Part shown: piece after piece, positions 1 through 7,969 of the stretch | Numbering within the stretch: position 1 is the stretch's first letter | Layout of the letters: each line of letters opens with the position of its first letter | From: Kribbella voronezhensis | Lineage (GTDB): Bacteria > Actinomycetota > Actinomycetes > Propionibacteriales > Kribbellaceae | NCBI RefSeq assembly: GCF_004365175.1 | Contig: NZ_SOCE01000001.1 | Coordinates: 359,154-423,153 of the forward strand | Direction: 5' to 3' | DNA: 64,000 nt | The notes under the pieces: model-generated | What the model was told of the DNA's origin: nothing | The model's database searches: none | What the model saw: the letters and a program-made list of their open reading frames with translations, nothing else | Position numbers and translations under genes: made by a program

Positions 1-511
1 CACAGTCGCCGGTGGCCAACTTGGTGATGCACAAGGCCTGGATGTCGTGCCCACCCTGGCCTTTCGCCTTCTTCCACGAATCCCCGATGTCGTACAGCTT
101 CACCAGGTCCGGATGCGCGGAGGCCACTGCGGCATTGTGCTGCTCGTGGCCGAGCACGTTGTGGTAGCCGCCGTAGTACGTCGTACTGGTGGTGCCGGCG
201 CCGCGTACCAGCGGCTTGTAGACGCTGCCGCTCTTGGCGAGCAGTACGCCGCGGTCGCGCAGGCTCTTGGCTTCCGCAGGGGTCGCGACCACGATCGGGC
301 GGGTGCCGTGGCCGTGACTGATGTCGTAGCCGTCACGGACGAGCTGGGCCATGGTCAGCCCGGTTGGGAGCTTCAGCGTGTAGTACGCCGGGGCGCTGTC
401 GGCCCGGGCCACCGGTTCGCGTGCCGGCGCGGCCGCACTGCCGGGGGCGAACCCGGCGACCGCAACGGCGACTACGGCCAGACCGGCCAAGGACGTGGCG
501 ATTCTTCGCAA
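1..511 (-). CDS. M14-type zinc carboxypeptidase, N-terminal part (cut by window edge)
   Basis: Only the first 170 residues are in the window; the gene continues past the left edge. I read it on the minus strand from a TTG at 511 because a GGAAGGA ribosome site lies about 7 bases upstream and a signal peptide follows directly (LRRIATSLAG..., hydrophobic core, cleavage near SAAAPA). After a pro-region (TLKLPTGLTMAQLVRDGYDI) comes YHNVLGHEQHNAAVASAHPD and LVKLYDIGDSWKK, which resembles the start of secreted M14 metallocarboxypeptidases. The zinc HxxE motif would lie beyond the edge, so activity cannot be judged. Probably an exported peptidase; family call from motif memory. Confidence 0.75.
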   Translation of the reverse strand, partial: MRRIATSLAGLAVVAVAVAGFAPGSAAAPAREPVARADSAPAYYTLKLPTGLTMAQLVRDGYDISHGHGTRPIVVATPAEAKSLRDRGVLLAKSGSVYKPLVRGAGTTSTTYYGGYHNVLGHEQHNAAVASAHPDLVKLYDIGDSWKKAKGQGGHDIQALCITKLATGDC

Positions 512-596
512 GGGTGTTTCCTTCCGCTGGGCGGGGCGGCGCTCGATCAGCAAACCCCACCAGCGGTCACCGCACCATCACAGTGAGCGCTCAAGC

Positions 597-1421
597 TCAG
601 AACAGGATGGTCGCGAAGGTCTCGACGGTCCGGAAGCCGACTCGTTCGTACGCCGCTCGCGCCGGCGTGTTGAAGGCGTTCACATAGAGCGTCACGACCG
701 GGGTGAGCTGCCGGGCGAGCTCGACCACCGCCGCCATGCCCGGCGCGGCCAGCCCTTCGCCGCGCCGCTCCGGGTCGACCCAGACGCCCTGGATCTGGCA
801 GACACCGGTTCCGACCGACCCGATCTCGGCCTTGAAGACCACCTTGCCGTCCTCGATCCGCGCGAACGCCCGGCCGGTCCGGATCAGCTCGGCCACCCGG
901 GACCGGTAGAAGGTGCCGTCCGGGCCGGTCTGCGGCGGTACGCCGACCTCCTCGGTGTACATCGCCACACAGGCCGGATAGAGGATCGGCAGTTCCACCG
1001 GCTCCACCGCGCGGACCAGCGGGTCGGGGGTGATCACCGGCGGCCCGTCGATCACCATGAACGGCTGGTCGTCGCGGACCTCGCGGGCCGGCCCCCAGTG
1101 CGGTTCGAGCGCTTCCCACAACACCTCGACCGCGCGGGCCGGACCGAGGATCTGGAAGCAGTTCCGCCCACGCCGCAACGCATAGGCAGCGAACGCGCGG
1201 AGTGCGGCCTCGCCGGCGCCGACCGGGACCATGTTGCCGCCGGCATGGCAGAGCGCCTCGAGCACGCCCTTCTCGACGTACCCCCAGACCTCCGCGCCGC
1301 GGCGCGGATCGAGTCCGGACGTCTGCACCAGACTGTCCACGAAGACGTTCACGACCGGATCGCGGGCGATGACGGCCCTCGCTGCTGAGAGGTCGCGAGG
1401 ACCCAGTACCCGTACGCCCAC
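597..1421 (-). CDS. DUF4081-GNAT fusion acetyltransferase (Rv2867c-like)
   Basis: 274 residues. The N-terminal half (about 5-115) looks like the DUF4081 domain of actinobacterial GNAT proteins; the C-terminal half (about 140-270) has the GNAT acetyl-CoA fold with VWVDPERRGEGLAAPGMAAV as the loop-helix that holds acetyl-CoA and YVNAFNTPARAAYERVGF as the closing motif. In Mycobacterium tuberculosis the equivalent gene (Rv2867c) sits directly beside ispG; here it is about 4 kb from ispG with other genes in between. The start is GTG with no clear ribosome site, but a -10-like TAGGTT ends 7 bases upstream, so translation from a leaderless mRNA is likely. Substrate unknown. Confidence 0.85.
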   Translation of the reverse strand: MGVRVLGPRDLSAARAVIARDPVVNVFVDSLVQTSGLDPRRGAEVWGYVEKGVLEALCHAGGNMVPVGAGEAALRAFAAYALRRGRNCFQILGPARAVEVLWEALEPHWGPAREVRDDQPFMVIDGPPVITPDPLVRAVEPVELPILYPACVAMYTEEVGVPPQTGPDGTFYRSRVAELIRTGRAFARIEDGKVVFKAEIGSVGTGVCQIQGVWVDPERRGEGLAAPGMAAVVELARQLTPVVTLYVNAFNTPARAAYERVGFRTVETFATILF

Positions 1422-1428
1422 GGGGCAG

Positions 1429-1434
1429 AACCTA
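1429..1434 (-). promoter_or_regulatory. -10 element of a leaderless promoter for the DUF4081-GNAT gene
   Basis: On the minus strand TAGGTT is followed by 7 bases and then the GTG start, so transcription would begin at or next to the start codon. There is no Shine-Dalgarno sequence. No convincing -35 was identified. Confidence 0.5.
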
Positions 1435-1449
1435 GCGGATTCCGGCCGA

Positions 1450-2706
1450 TCAGGCGTGCAACGGGTCGTGCGCCGCCGCGATTCGCCGCAACGGAGAGGT
1501 CCAGGCGACCACGACGGCCACCACGCCGCCGATGCCCATCAGCACCATCCCGGAACGGATCCCGAGCCAGCTGCCGAGCACGCCACCGACGACCGAGCCG
1601 CCGGTCCAGCCGACTCCCCAGGACAACATCCGGCCGGCGGTGTTCACCCGGCCGAGGAGCTGCTCGGGCGTCACCTGCTGCCGGTACGAGACCGCGTTGA
1701 CGATCACCAGCACGTACGCCGAACCCCAGACCAGCAAGGCGATCGCGGCCAGTTCCCAGTTCGGCATCAACGGACTGACGATCCCGAGCGCGGCCGAGAC
1801 CGGGATGGCGTACAACGTCACCGCGGCCGGCGGCATCCGCTTCAGCAACCTGGGCAAGCCGAGCGCCGCGATCAGTCCGCCGATCCCCCACGTCCCGTAG
1901 ACGAGGCCGAACCGGATCCCCGACGTACCGATGTGCAGCACCCGGTCGCACCACACCACCATCAACGCCATGAACCCGCCGCCGGCGAACGACTGCAGGC
2001 TGCCGACGATCGTCATCGTCCGCACCCCGGCGTGCCGGATCAGGAACCGCAGCCCTTCGGCGATGTCCGCGAACACCACCTGCGGCCGCAACGGTCGCTG
2101 TCCGGTCCGCGGCTCGGACATCGCCCGGACGATGCCTCCGATCGCGACCGCCGACGCCGCGAAGCTCAACGCGTCGATGGTGAGCAGACTGGCCGGATTC
2201 AGCACGGCCAGCAGGACCGCGGCCAGGGGTGGGACGAAGAGCTCGATCAGACTCGAGGCCGTCCACACCGCCGCATTCGCCTGCGCCACCCGCTCCCGCC
2301 CGACCAGCACCGGCAGCGCGCCGAAGTTGGCGCCGTCGAAGAACGTGAAGACCATCTGGACGACGAACCCCACCACCAGCACCTGCGCGACGGTGAGAAT
2401 CCCCGCCAGGTACGCGAGTGGCACCGAACCGATCACCAGCGTGTTGACCAGATCGGCCGACACCATCACCCGGCGCCGGTTCCACCGGTCCGCGAGAGCA
2501 CCGGCGAACAACCCGACCAGCAGGTACGGCGCGGCCTCCAAGGCGGTGACCAGTGCGGTGAGGAAGGGCGATCCACTCAGCCGATAGACCAGCACCGGCA
2601 ACGCGATCGCGGTCACCATCGACCCGGTCAACGACGACGACCGGGCCAGCCAGTACCGCCGGAAGTCGGGATCGTCACGTAGTCGCAGCGGCACGTCAGT
2701 GATCAT
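1450..2706 (-). CDS. MFS exporter, MFS_3/EntS-like
   Basis: 418 residues with about 12 hydrophobic segments. The N-terminus (DDPDFRRYWLARSSSLTGSM) and the A-type loop LADRWNRRRVMVSADLVNT are typical of the MFS_3 group of drug and siderophore exporters related to EntS. The ATG overlaps the stop of the preceding VOC gene (ATGA), so the two are translated as a coupled pair within a three-gene operon headed by a ribbon-helix-helix regulator. An efflux role tied to the VOC protein is an inference from this coupling; the substrate cannot be read from sequence. Confidence 0.85.
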   Translation of the reverse strand: MITDVPLRLRDDPDFRRYWLARSSSLTGSMVTAIALPVLVYRLSGSPFLTALVTALEAAPYLLVGLFAGALADRWNRRRVMVSADLVNTLVIGSVPLAYLAGILTVAQVLVVGFVVQMVFTFFDGANFGALPVLVGRERVAQANAAVWTASSLIELFVPPLAAVLLAVLNPASLLTIDALSFAASAVAIGGIVRAMSEPRTGQRPLRPQVVFADIAEGLRFLIRHAGVRTMTIVGSLQSFAGGGFMALMVVWCDRVLHIGTSGIRFGLVYGTWGIGGLIAALGLPRLLKRMPPAAVTLYAIPVSAALGIVSPLMPNWELAAIALLVWGSAYVLVIVNAVSYRQQVTPEQLLGRVNTAGRMLSWGVGWTGGSVVGGVLGSWLGIRSGMVLMGIGGVVAVVVAWTSPLRRIAAAHDPLHA

Positions 2707-3380
2707 CGGTCCTCAACCACACTCGAAGTCAACCCGTGCACCACGACGGCCTGCCCGTCCGGATCCGCGACGGTGAGGCTGCCCTCCTCCCGCCGCACTT
2801 CGTACCCGCCGCCCGCCAACCGCTCGGCGACCGCCGCGAGGTCCTCGGTGGTGTCCAACTCGATCCGTACGCCGAACGCGTCGGCGGGCGACCCGTAGTA
2901 CACGGACTGACCACCGCCGAGCACCGCAAGGAACCGCTCCCACTCGGTCTCGTCGGCCCCGCTGAGCCGGGGCTTCACCGACCATCGTGGATCCGGGTCG
3001 GCGTCGTGCAGCTTGTAGCCGTAGAGATCCTTGGCACGTTCGTCGAACCAGATCTGCACGCCGCCGGACGGCGTCACCGAGAGCACCCGGCCGTACGCCT
3101 CGTCCCAGATCGTGGCGTCCTCGTACCCGGCAGCGACCAGCCGGTCATTCAGTTCGTCGATGTCGTCGGCCTCGAACGACAGCGTCGTGTGGCCTGGCGC
3201 GGCGCCCATCGCGGAGGCCGCCGAGTCGTGCAGGGCGACCATCCCCCAGCCGCCGACCATGTCCACCCATCCGCCGCGCTCCGACTCGATTCTCGACCGC
3301 AGGCCGAGCAGCTCCAGGAACGCACGCATCGCCGCCACATCGGCCGTGAACCTCAACGGACGGATCAGGATGTCGTTCAT
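2703..3380 (-). CDS. two-domain VOC (glyoxalase/bleomycin-resistance fold) protein
   Basis: 225 residues in two similar halves (about 5-115 and 135-220). The first half carries [20 protein letters not shown] and the closing [14 protein letters not shown] pattern of vicinal oxygen chelate proteins; the second is more divergent ([17 protein letters not shown]). Members include metal-dependent lyases, dioxygenases and drug-binding resistance proteins; metal ligands are not obvious enough to choose. Start ATG overlaps the stop of the upstream RHH gene and its own stop overlaps the ATG of the MFS exporter, so all three genes form one tightly coupled operon. A binding-plus-export resistance module is a reasonable inference, not proven. 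Confidence 0.8.
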   Translation of the reverse strand: MNDILIRPLRFTADVAAMRAFLELLGLRSRIESERGGWVDMVGGWGMVALHDSAASAMGAAPGHTTLSFEADDIDELNDRLVAAGYEDATIWDEAYGRVLSVTPSGGVQIWFDERAKDLYGYKLHDADPDPRWSVKPRLSGADETEWERFLAVLGGGQSVYYGSPADAFGVRIELDTTEDLAAVAERLAGGGYEVRREEGSLTVADPDGQAVVVHGLTSSVVEDR

Positions 3381-3541
3381 CCCCGCGCCTCCCCATGTTT
3401 GTCCAGGTAGTCGGCCAACGCCTGCTCGACCAGCGCCGACAGACTCACCCCGTCGTCGATGGCCTTGTGCTTCACCCGCCGGACCAGCTCCGGCGGCAGA
3501 TACACGTTGAACTGCGCCTTCTTGGCGCTCTCACCGCTCAT
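3377..3541 (-). CDS. small ribbon-helix-helix (CopG/Arc-type) regulator
   Basis: 54 residues, too short for most gene callers. [18 protein letters not shown] forms the N-terminal beta strand and first helix of a ribbon-helix-helix DNA-binding fold, followed by [20 protein letters not shown], the second helix. Such proteins act as dimers of dimers and usually repress their own operon. The ATG lies 1 base from a 22-bp palindrome that covers the probable -10 and transcription start, which fits autoregulation. The stop overlaps the ATG of the VOC gene. It could in principle be an antitoxin of this fold, but the partner genes are VOC and MFS, not a toxin. Confidence 0.8.
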   Translation of the reverse strand: MSGESAKKAQFNVYLPPELVRRVKHKAIDDGVSLSALVEQALADYLDKHGEARG

Positions 3542-3542
3542 G

Positions 3543-3564
3543 CCTAGGATACTAGCATCCTAGG
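3543..3564 (-). promoter_or_regulatory. palindromic operator and leaderless promoter of the RHH-VOC-MFS operon
   Basis: Perfect 8-bp arms CCTAGGAT and ATCCTAGG flank a near-symmetrical ACTAGC centre. On the minus strand the centre contains TAGTAT, which fits a -10 ending 7 bases before the RHH start codon, so a bound repressor would block both initiation and the start codon. A TTGTTT about 18 bases upstream could serve as -35. Confidence 0.7.
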
Positions 3565-3578
3565 TCACTACCAAACAA

Positions 3579-3610
3579 GAAGGCGTGACACCGTCTGGTG
3601 TCACGCCTTC
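3579..3610 (-). terminator. intrinsic terminator after trxA
   Basis: Perfect 14-bp stem (GAAGGCGTGACACC and its complement) with a 4-base loop, followed on the minus strand by TTGTTT. It lies about 45 bases past the trxA stop, after a short repeat array. The same TTGTTT may be the -35 of the next operon. Confidence 0.8.
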
Positions 3611-3615
3611 ACTGG

Positions 3616-3667
3616 GTCGGACGGCAGCCTCGGACGGCAGCCTCAGGCGGCAGCTTCAGACGGCGGC
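3616..3667 (-). repeat. four 13-bp tandem units starting at the trxA stop codon
   Basis: Read on the minus strand: GCCGCCGTCTGAA, GCTGCCGCCTGAG, GCTGCCGTCCGAG, GCTGCCGTCCGAC. The first unit encodes the last Ala-Ala-Val and the TGA stop of trxA; the later ones lie between the stop and the terminator. Confidence 0.8.
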
Positions 3668-3991
3668 GAGGAGGGCGTCGTCGAGTTCCTTCAGGAGTTT
3701 GGCCTTCGGGCGGGCACCGACGACCGACCAGATCAGCTCGCCGCGGTGGAACAGCATCAGCGTCGGCAGCGCCATCACGCGGTACCTCGAGGAGATCTCC
3801 GGGTTCTCGTCGGAGTTCAGCTTCACCACCGTGAGCTGGTCCTTCCGCTCGACCGCGATCTGAGCCAGGATCGGCACGATCTGGTGGCAGGGCGGGCACC
3901 ACTGGGCCCAGAAGTCGACCAGTACCGGCTTGTCTCCCGCCAGCACCACCTGGTCGAAGTTCGTGGTGTCGACTATTTGCAGATCTGTCAT
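3656..3991 (-). CDS. trxA: thioredoxin
   Basis: 111 residues, normal thioredoxin length. FWAQWCPPCHQIVPILAQIA holds the active-site pair C32 and C35; this is WCPPC rather than the usual WCGPC, so the redox potential may differ. The cis-proline motif is seen in YRVMALPTLMLFHRGE. The protein reduces disulfides in cytosolic partners, normally recharged by thioredoxin reductase, which is not in this window. ATG overlaps the stop of the upstream MerR gene (ATGA), so the regulator and thioredoxin are co-translated. I chose this ATG rather than the longer upstream reading because it gives the exact domain start. A terminator follows at 3579-3610. Confidence 0.92.
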   Translation of the reverse strand: MTDLQIVDTTNFDQVVLAGDKPVLVDFWAQWCPPCHQIVPILAQIAVERKDQLTVVKLNSDENPEISSRYRVMALPTLMLFHRGELIWSVVGARPKAKLLKELDDALLAAV

Positions 3992-4356
3992 GGTGTCCTT
4001 GTCCTCCAGCTCTCGGCATCGGCAAGGAGGTCGGTCAGCCTGGCCCGCAGCTCGGTCAGTTCGGCGATCCGCCGGTCCACCTCGGCGATCCGGGTCCGGT
4101 ACGCCGTCAGCGACGCGGGGCAGACGTCCGCCCGGTCGTTCCCGGCCCGCAGGCACTCGATGAACGGGTAGGTCTGTTCCGCGGTCAGCCCGAGCGACAG
4201 CAACGCCTTGACCTCACGGACCACCGCGACGTCCTCGGCACGGTAGGTCCGGTACCCGTTGGGTTCGCGGCCGGGCTTGAGCAGCCCCTGCGATTCGTAG
4301 TACCGAACCGCCTTGACCGTCACGCCGGCCTCGGCCGCCAGATCGCTGATGTGCAT
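3988..4356 (-). CDS. MerR-family regulator paired with thioredoxin
   Basis: 122 residues. The first 70 are the MerR winged helix (LAAEAGVTVKAVRYYESQGL, then PNGYRTYRAEDV), followed by a dimerisation coiled coil (AYRTRIAEVDRRIAELTELR). Two cysteines in ECLRAGNDRADVCPAS are placed where metal- or redox-sensing members hold ligands, so a thiol or metal signal is plausible. The promoter upstream has the long spacer MerR proteins need. The stop overlaps the trxA start, so the protein probably controls itself and trxA. Effector not determined. Confidence 0.88.
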   Translation of the reverse strand: MHISDLAAEAGVTVKAVRYYESQGLLKPGREPNGYRTYRAEDVAVVREVKALLSLGLTAEQTYPFIECLRAGNDRADVCPASLTAYRTRIAEVDRRIAELTELRARLTDLLADAESWRTRTP

Positions 4357-4374
4357 CCCGCCTCCTCGACACCG

Positions 4375-4406
4375 ACGCTAAACCCTGCCCTTGGGGTCAA
4401 GGTCAA
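4375..4406 (-). promoter_or_regulatory. MerR-type promoter with long spacer and central dyad
   Basis: On the minus strand TTGACC (4406-4401) and TAGCGT (4380-4375) are separated by 20 bp instead of 17. The dyad CCTTG-ACCC-CAAGG (4389-4402) fills the spacer, where MerR proteins bind and untwist the DNA. It drives merR-trxA. Confidence 0.75.
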
Positions 4407-4421
4407 GCCAGAATAGCGGGC

Positions 4422-4934
4422 ATGTATCTCGGGAAGTTCGTCCACGACTCCGGCCTCGATCTGACCGCGCCCACGCTCGAACGGGTCGCGGTGCGCGGCG
4501 TGCTCTTCCGTGGCTCGCAGTTGCTGCTGCTGCGCTCGCGGCACGGCGACTACAAGTTCCCGGGCGGCGGGGTGGAGAGCGGCGAGACGATGACCTCCGC
4601 GCTGCAGCGTGAATTCGTCGAGGAGTGCGGGCTGCGCGAAGTGGAGGTCGGGCTGGCACTCGGGCTGACCGTGGAGTATCTGCGGGCGGCTGAACCGGAG
4701 TACGAGGTCTTCAAGATGACCTCGCACTACTTCTACTGCTCGGCGGGCGTTGCGGGCGCCGCGCAGGAACTGGAGGGCTACGAGAGAGAACTGGAGCTGA
4801 CGCCTGAGTGGATCAGCGTCGCGGATGGTCTCGCCGCTAATCGCGCGGTCGCCGAGAGCGGCATCGGCGTGCAGCGCTGGCTACCGCGCGAGACCCAGGT
4901 CCTCGCCCACCTGAGCTCGGACCCAGTCGCCTAG
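4422..4934 (+). CDS. NUDIX hydrolase
   Basis: 170 residues. The NUDIX box is complete: GVESGE followed by TMTSALQ and REFVEECGL matches Gx5Ex7REUxEExGU, so Mg-dependent pyrophosphohydrolase chemistry is expected. Preceding strands (RVAVRGVLFRGSQLLLLRS) are typical. Substrate class cannot be read. The gene faces the merR-trxA operon across a short shared promoter region and its last 54 bases overlap the end of the convergent nucleosidase gene. Confidence 0.9.
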   Translation: MYLGKFVHDSGLDLTAPTLERVAVRGVLFRGSQLLLLRSRHGDYKFPGGGVESGETMTSALQREFVEECGLREVEVGLALGLTVEYLRAAEPEYEVFKMTSHYFYCSAGVAGAAQELEGYERELELTPEWISVADGLAANRAVAESGIGVQRWLPRETQVLAHLSSDPVA

Positions 4935-5450
4935 CACCTTGGCACTGGCGTCGACCAACGCCGGCCAATCCATCGCGGCTTCGTCGGCAGTGTCCGACAC
5001 ATGCTTCACCAGGCGCACCGGTACGCCGTACTCGCGGCAGGCGAACGCGACGCCGTAGCCCTCCATGTCGACCAACTGCGCCCGCTCAGCCAACCGTTCC
5101 CGTACCGCGGGGTCGGTCACGAACACGTCGCCCGAGGCGAGCACCGTCCCGTCGCCACCCTCGATCTTCAACGACTCCTGCGGATCGAGCCCGATGGCGC
5201 GCACCGCTTCGGCGTTGATGTCGTGGTTGACCACCTCGCTGGGGAGATAGAGGCCTGACAGCCCGTCGCGCAGCGCTCCCGTCGTACCGATGTTCAACAC
5301 GACGAGATCGGTGGTGTCCCTGGCGGCCAGAGCTTTCGCTGTCGCCACCGCGGCCGCGGTCTTCCCGACACCCGTCAGTACGACCGGAATCCCTTCCGGC
5401 ACGTACTTCGCTTCTCCCGCGATCGCGCTGACCACCAGGTAGTGAGTCAC
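4881..5450 (-). CDS. nucleosidase, MTA/SAH nucleosidase-like (PNP_UDP_1 fold)
   Basis: 189 residues from the GTG at 5450, only 7 bases after the ispG stop, so it is probably the last gene of the dxr-rseP-ispG operon. Family motifs: VLNIGTTGALRDGL near the phosphate-like loop, LVDMEGYGVAFACREYGVPV containing the glutamate that contacts the ribose, and VKHVSDTADE with the catalytic aspartate position. It would hydrolyse the N-glycosidic bond of 5'-methylthioadenosine or a related nucleoside. The 17 residues readable upstream of this GTG ([11 protein letters not shown]) overlap ispG and do not look domain-like. Exact substrate unproven. Confidence 0.8.
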   Translation of the reverse strand: MTHYLVVSAIAGEAKYVPEGIPVVLTGVGKTAAAVATAKALAARDTTDLVVLNIGTTGALRDGLSGLYLPSEVVNHDINAEAVRAIGLDPQESLKIEGGDGTVLASGDVFVTDPAVRERLAERAQLVDMEGYGVAFACREYGVPVRLVKHVSDTADEAAMDWPALVDASAKVLGDWVRAQVGEDLGLAR

Positions 5451-5457
5451 TCGCGGA

Positions 5458-6609
5458 CTAGCTGACCGTGACAGTGGGCTCGCCGGTGGTCGCGGACTCA
5501 CCCATCTCCTCGGCGATGCGCAGCGCCTCTTCGATCAGGGTCTCGACGATCTTCGACTCGGGGACGGTCTTGATCACCTCGCCCTTGACGAAGATCTGGC
5601 CCTTGCCGTTGCCGGAGGCAACACCGAGGTCGGCCTCGCGGGCTTCGCCGGGGCCGTTCACGACGCAGCCCATGACGGCGACGCGGAGCGGGACCTCCAT
5701 CCCCTCCAGGCCGGCGGTGACCTGCTCGGCGAGGGTGTAGACGTCGACCTGGGCGCGCCCGCAGGACGGGCAGGAGACGATCTCGAGTTTGCGCTCGCGC
5801 AGGTTCAGCGACTGCAGGATCTGCAGGCCGACCTTGACCTCCTCGACCGGCGGCGCGGACAGCGAGACGCGGATGGTGTCGCCGATCCCCTTCGACAGCA
5901 GCGCACCGAAGGCCACCGCCGATTTGATCGTGCCCTGGAATGCCGGACCCGCTTCGGTCACGCCGAGGTGCAGCGGCCAGTCCCCCGCCTCGGAGAGCAA
6001 TTCGTAGGCGCGCACCATCACGACCGGGTCGTTGTGCTTGACCGAGATCTTGAAGTCGTGGAAGTCGTGCTCCTCGAACAGCGACGCCTCCCAGACGGCC
6101 GACTCGACCAGCGCCTCGGGCGTCGCCCGGCCGTACTTCTGCAGCAGCCGCGGGTCGAGCGACCCGGCGTTGACGCCGATCCGGATCGAGGTGCCGTGGT
6201 CCTTCGCGGCGGCCGCGATCTGTTTCACCTGGTCGTCGAACTTGCGGATGTTGCCCGGGTTCACCCGGACGGCGGCACAGCCGGCCTCGATCGCCGCGAA
6301 CACGTACTTGGGCTGGAAGTGGATGTCCGCGATCACCGGGATCTGCGAGTGCCGAGCGATCTCCGGCAGCGCGTCGGCGTCGTCCTGCGACGGGCAGGCC
6401 ACCCGGACGATGTCGCAACCGGCCGCGGTCAGCTCGGCGATCTGCTGCAGCGTGGTGTTGACGTCCGAGGTGAGCGTCGTCGTCATCGACTGCACCGACA
6501 CCGGCGCGTCGCCACCGACCAGCACCTTGCCGACCTTGATCTGGCGGGTCTTGCGGCGCGGGGCGAGGGTGGGCGGCGGCAGCGCGGGCATGCCCAGGGA
6601 GATACTCAT
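5458..6609 (-). CDS. ispG: (E)-4-hydroxy-3-methylbut-2-enyl-diphosphate synthase
   Basis: 383 residues, the usual short bacterial IspG. It converts 2C-methyl-D-erythritol 2,4-cyclodiphosphate to HMBPP in the MEP isoprenoid pathway, using a [4Fe-4S] cluster. The N-terminal TIM barrel begins with [20 protein letters not shown] and [13 protein letters not shown]; cluster ligands are seen in [12 protein letters not shown] and [12 protein letters not shown]. An AAGGA site precedes the ATG. It lies 37 bases after rseP in the same operon as dxr, so two MEP-pathway enzymes are transcribed together. Confidence 0.97.
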   Translation of the reverse strand: MSISLGMPALPPPTLAPRRKTRQIKVGKVLVGGDAPVSVQSMTTTLTSDVNTTLQQIAELTAAGCDIVRVACPSQDDADALPEIARHSQIPVIADIHFQPKYVFAAIEAGCAAVRVNPGNIRKFDDQVKQIAAAAKDHGTSIRIGVNAGSLDPRLLQKYGRATPEALVESAVWEASLFEEHDFHDFKISVKHNDPVVMVRAYELLSEAGDWPLHLGVTEAGPAFQGTIKSAVAFGALLSKGIGDTIRVSLSAPPVEEVKVGLQILQSLNLRERKLEIVSCPSCGRAQVDVYTLAEQVTAGLEGMEVPLRVAVMGCVVNGPGEAREADLGVASGNGKGQIFVKGEVIKTVPESKIVETLIEEALRIAEEMGESATTGEPTVTVS

Positions 6610-6646
6610 TTGTCCTTTGTCCGTTGAGAAATTGTCAGTTGCGGGA

Positions 6647-7969
6647 TCATCCGTTGAACAGCTTGATCGGGTTGACGATGTCGGCGATGACGAGCAGCAC
6701 GCCCATCACCACGATGAAGCTGGCCGCGACGTAGGCGATCGGCAGCAGCTTGGCGACGTCGACGTACCCGGGGTCGGGCCGGTGGAACAGCTTGGCGAAC
6801 CCGCGCCGGATGCCCTCCCAGATGGCGCCGACCATGTGGCCGCCGTCCAGGGGCAGCAGCGGGATGAAGTTGAACAGGGCGAGGAAGAGGTTCAGCGAGG
6901 CGAGCAGCGAGACCAGGAAGGCGATCCGCTCGCCACCGGTCAGCTGGTTGTTCGAGGCCACCTCGCCGGCGACCCGGCTCGCACCGACGACGCTCATCGG
7001 GCTGTCGGCGTCGCGGTCACCGCCGACGATCGACTTCGCGACACCGACCAGCTTGGACGGGAAGTGCCCGAGGGCCTTCACGGTCGCGACGCTCAGCTCG
7101 CCCATCTTGTCGACGACGAAACCGAAGTTCTGCCGCTCCACCTTCATCTCGGGAGACACCCCGAGGAAGCCGACCGAGACGATCTTGTCGGAGCCGGCCT
7201 TGTCGACCACCTGGTTGAGGATCGTGCTGGTCCGCAGCGTGGTCTGCTGACCGTTGCGCTCGACAACGATCGTGGCCGGCTTGTCGGTGTTCGCCCGGAT
7301 CAGCGGGGTCAGGTCGTCCCAGCTCTTGATCGCCGTGCCGTTGAACGACACGATCCTGTCGCCGACCTGGAACCCGGCGGCCTTGGCCGGCGACACCTTG
7401 TCGCCCGGCTGACACTTGCGATCAGCCGAGGCCTGCGAGGCCGGGACCACACAATCGGTCACGGTGGAGACCGTGGTCTGCGCGACATTGGCGCCGTAGA
7501 ACATGAACAGCCCGGCGAACAGGAAGAACGCGATCAGCACGTTCACCAGCGGACCCGAGGCCATCACGATCAGCTTCTTCCACCACACCTTCTGGTAGAA
7601 CAGCCGGCCGTCGTCCTCGGGGGCGATCGTCTCGTACTCCGCGGAGCGCGCGTTCTCCACCATCGACTGGATGGGGCCGGTGTTCGCCTTGCGCACCCGT
7701 AATGGCTCAGCGGGGTCCTGTCCGTGTTTGCTCGGCGGCATCATGCCGATGATGCGGACGTACCCACCGGCCGGGATCAGCTTGAAGCCGTACTCCGTCT
7801 CGCCGCGCTTGGTGGACCAGACCGTCCGGCCGAAGCCGACGAAGAACTGGGTCACCTTCATGCCGAACGCCTTCGCGGGCAGCATGTGGCCCATCTCGTG
7901 CAGGGCGACCGACGCCAGGATGCCGACGACGAACAGCACGATCCCGATGAGGGTGAGGAGTGCGCTCAT
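6647..7969 (-). CDS. rseP: site-2 intramembrane metalloprotease (RseP/Rip1 family)
   Basis: 440 residues. The first membrane helix carries the zinc motif HEMGH (H24, E25, H28); a PDZ domain lies about residues 170-290 ([20 protein letters not shown]); the second catalytic segment has [14 protein letters not shown] with the metal-binding aspartate. These enzymes cleave anti-sigma factors and other membrane substrates within the bilayer after a first cut. The gene is sandwiched between dxr and ispG, the standard actinobacterial arrangement (Rv2869c in M. tuberculosis). ATG overlaps the dxr stop. Confidence 0.95.
   Translation of the reverse strand: MSALLTLIGIVLFVVGILASVALHEMGHMLPAKAFGMKVTQFFVGFGRTVWSTKRGETEYGFKLIPAGGYVRIIGMMPPSKHGQDPAEPLRVRKANTGPIQSMVENARSAEYETIAPEDDGRLFYQKVWWKKLIVMASGPLVNVLIAFFLFAGLFMFYGANVAQTTVSTVTDCVVPASQASADRKCQPGDKVSPAKAAGFQVGDRIVSFNGTAIKSWDDLTPLIRANTDKPATIVVERNGQQTTLRTSTILNQVVDKAGSDKIVSVGFLGVSPEMKVERQNFGFVVDKMGELSVATVKALGHFPSKLVGVAKSIVGGDRDADSPMSVVGASRVAGEVASNNQLTGGERIAFLVSLLASLNLFLALFNFIPLLPLDGGHMVGAIWEGIRRGFAKLFHRPDPGYVDVAKLLPIAYVAASFIVVMGVLLVIADIVNPIKLFNG

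Noticed and set aside
6032..7702. Long plus-strand open frame opposite ispG and rseP
   Set aside because: It is antisense to two well-supported genes and has the His/Asp/Arg-rich composition of a high-GC shadow frame.
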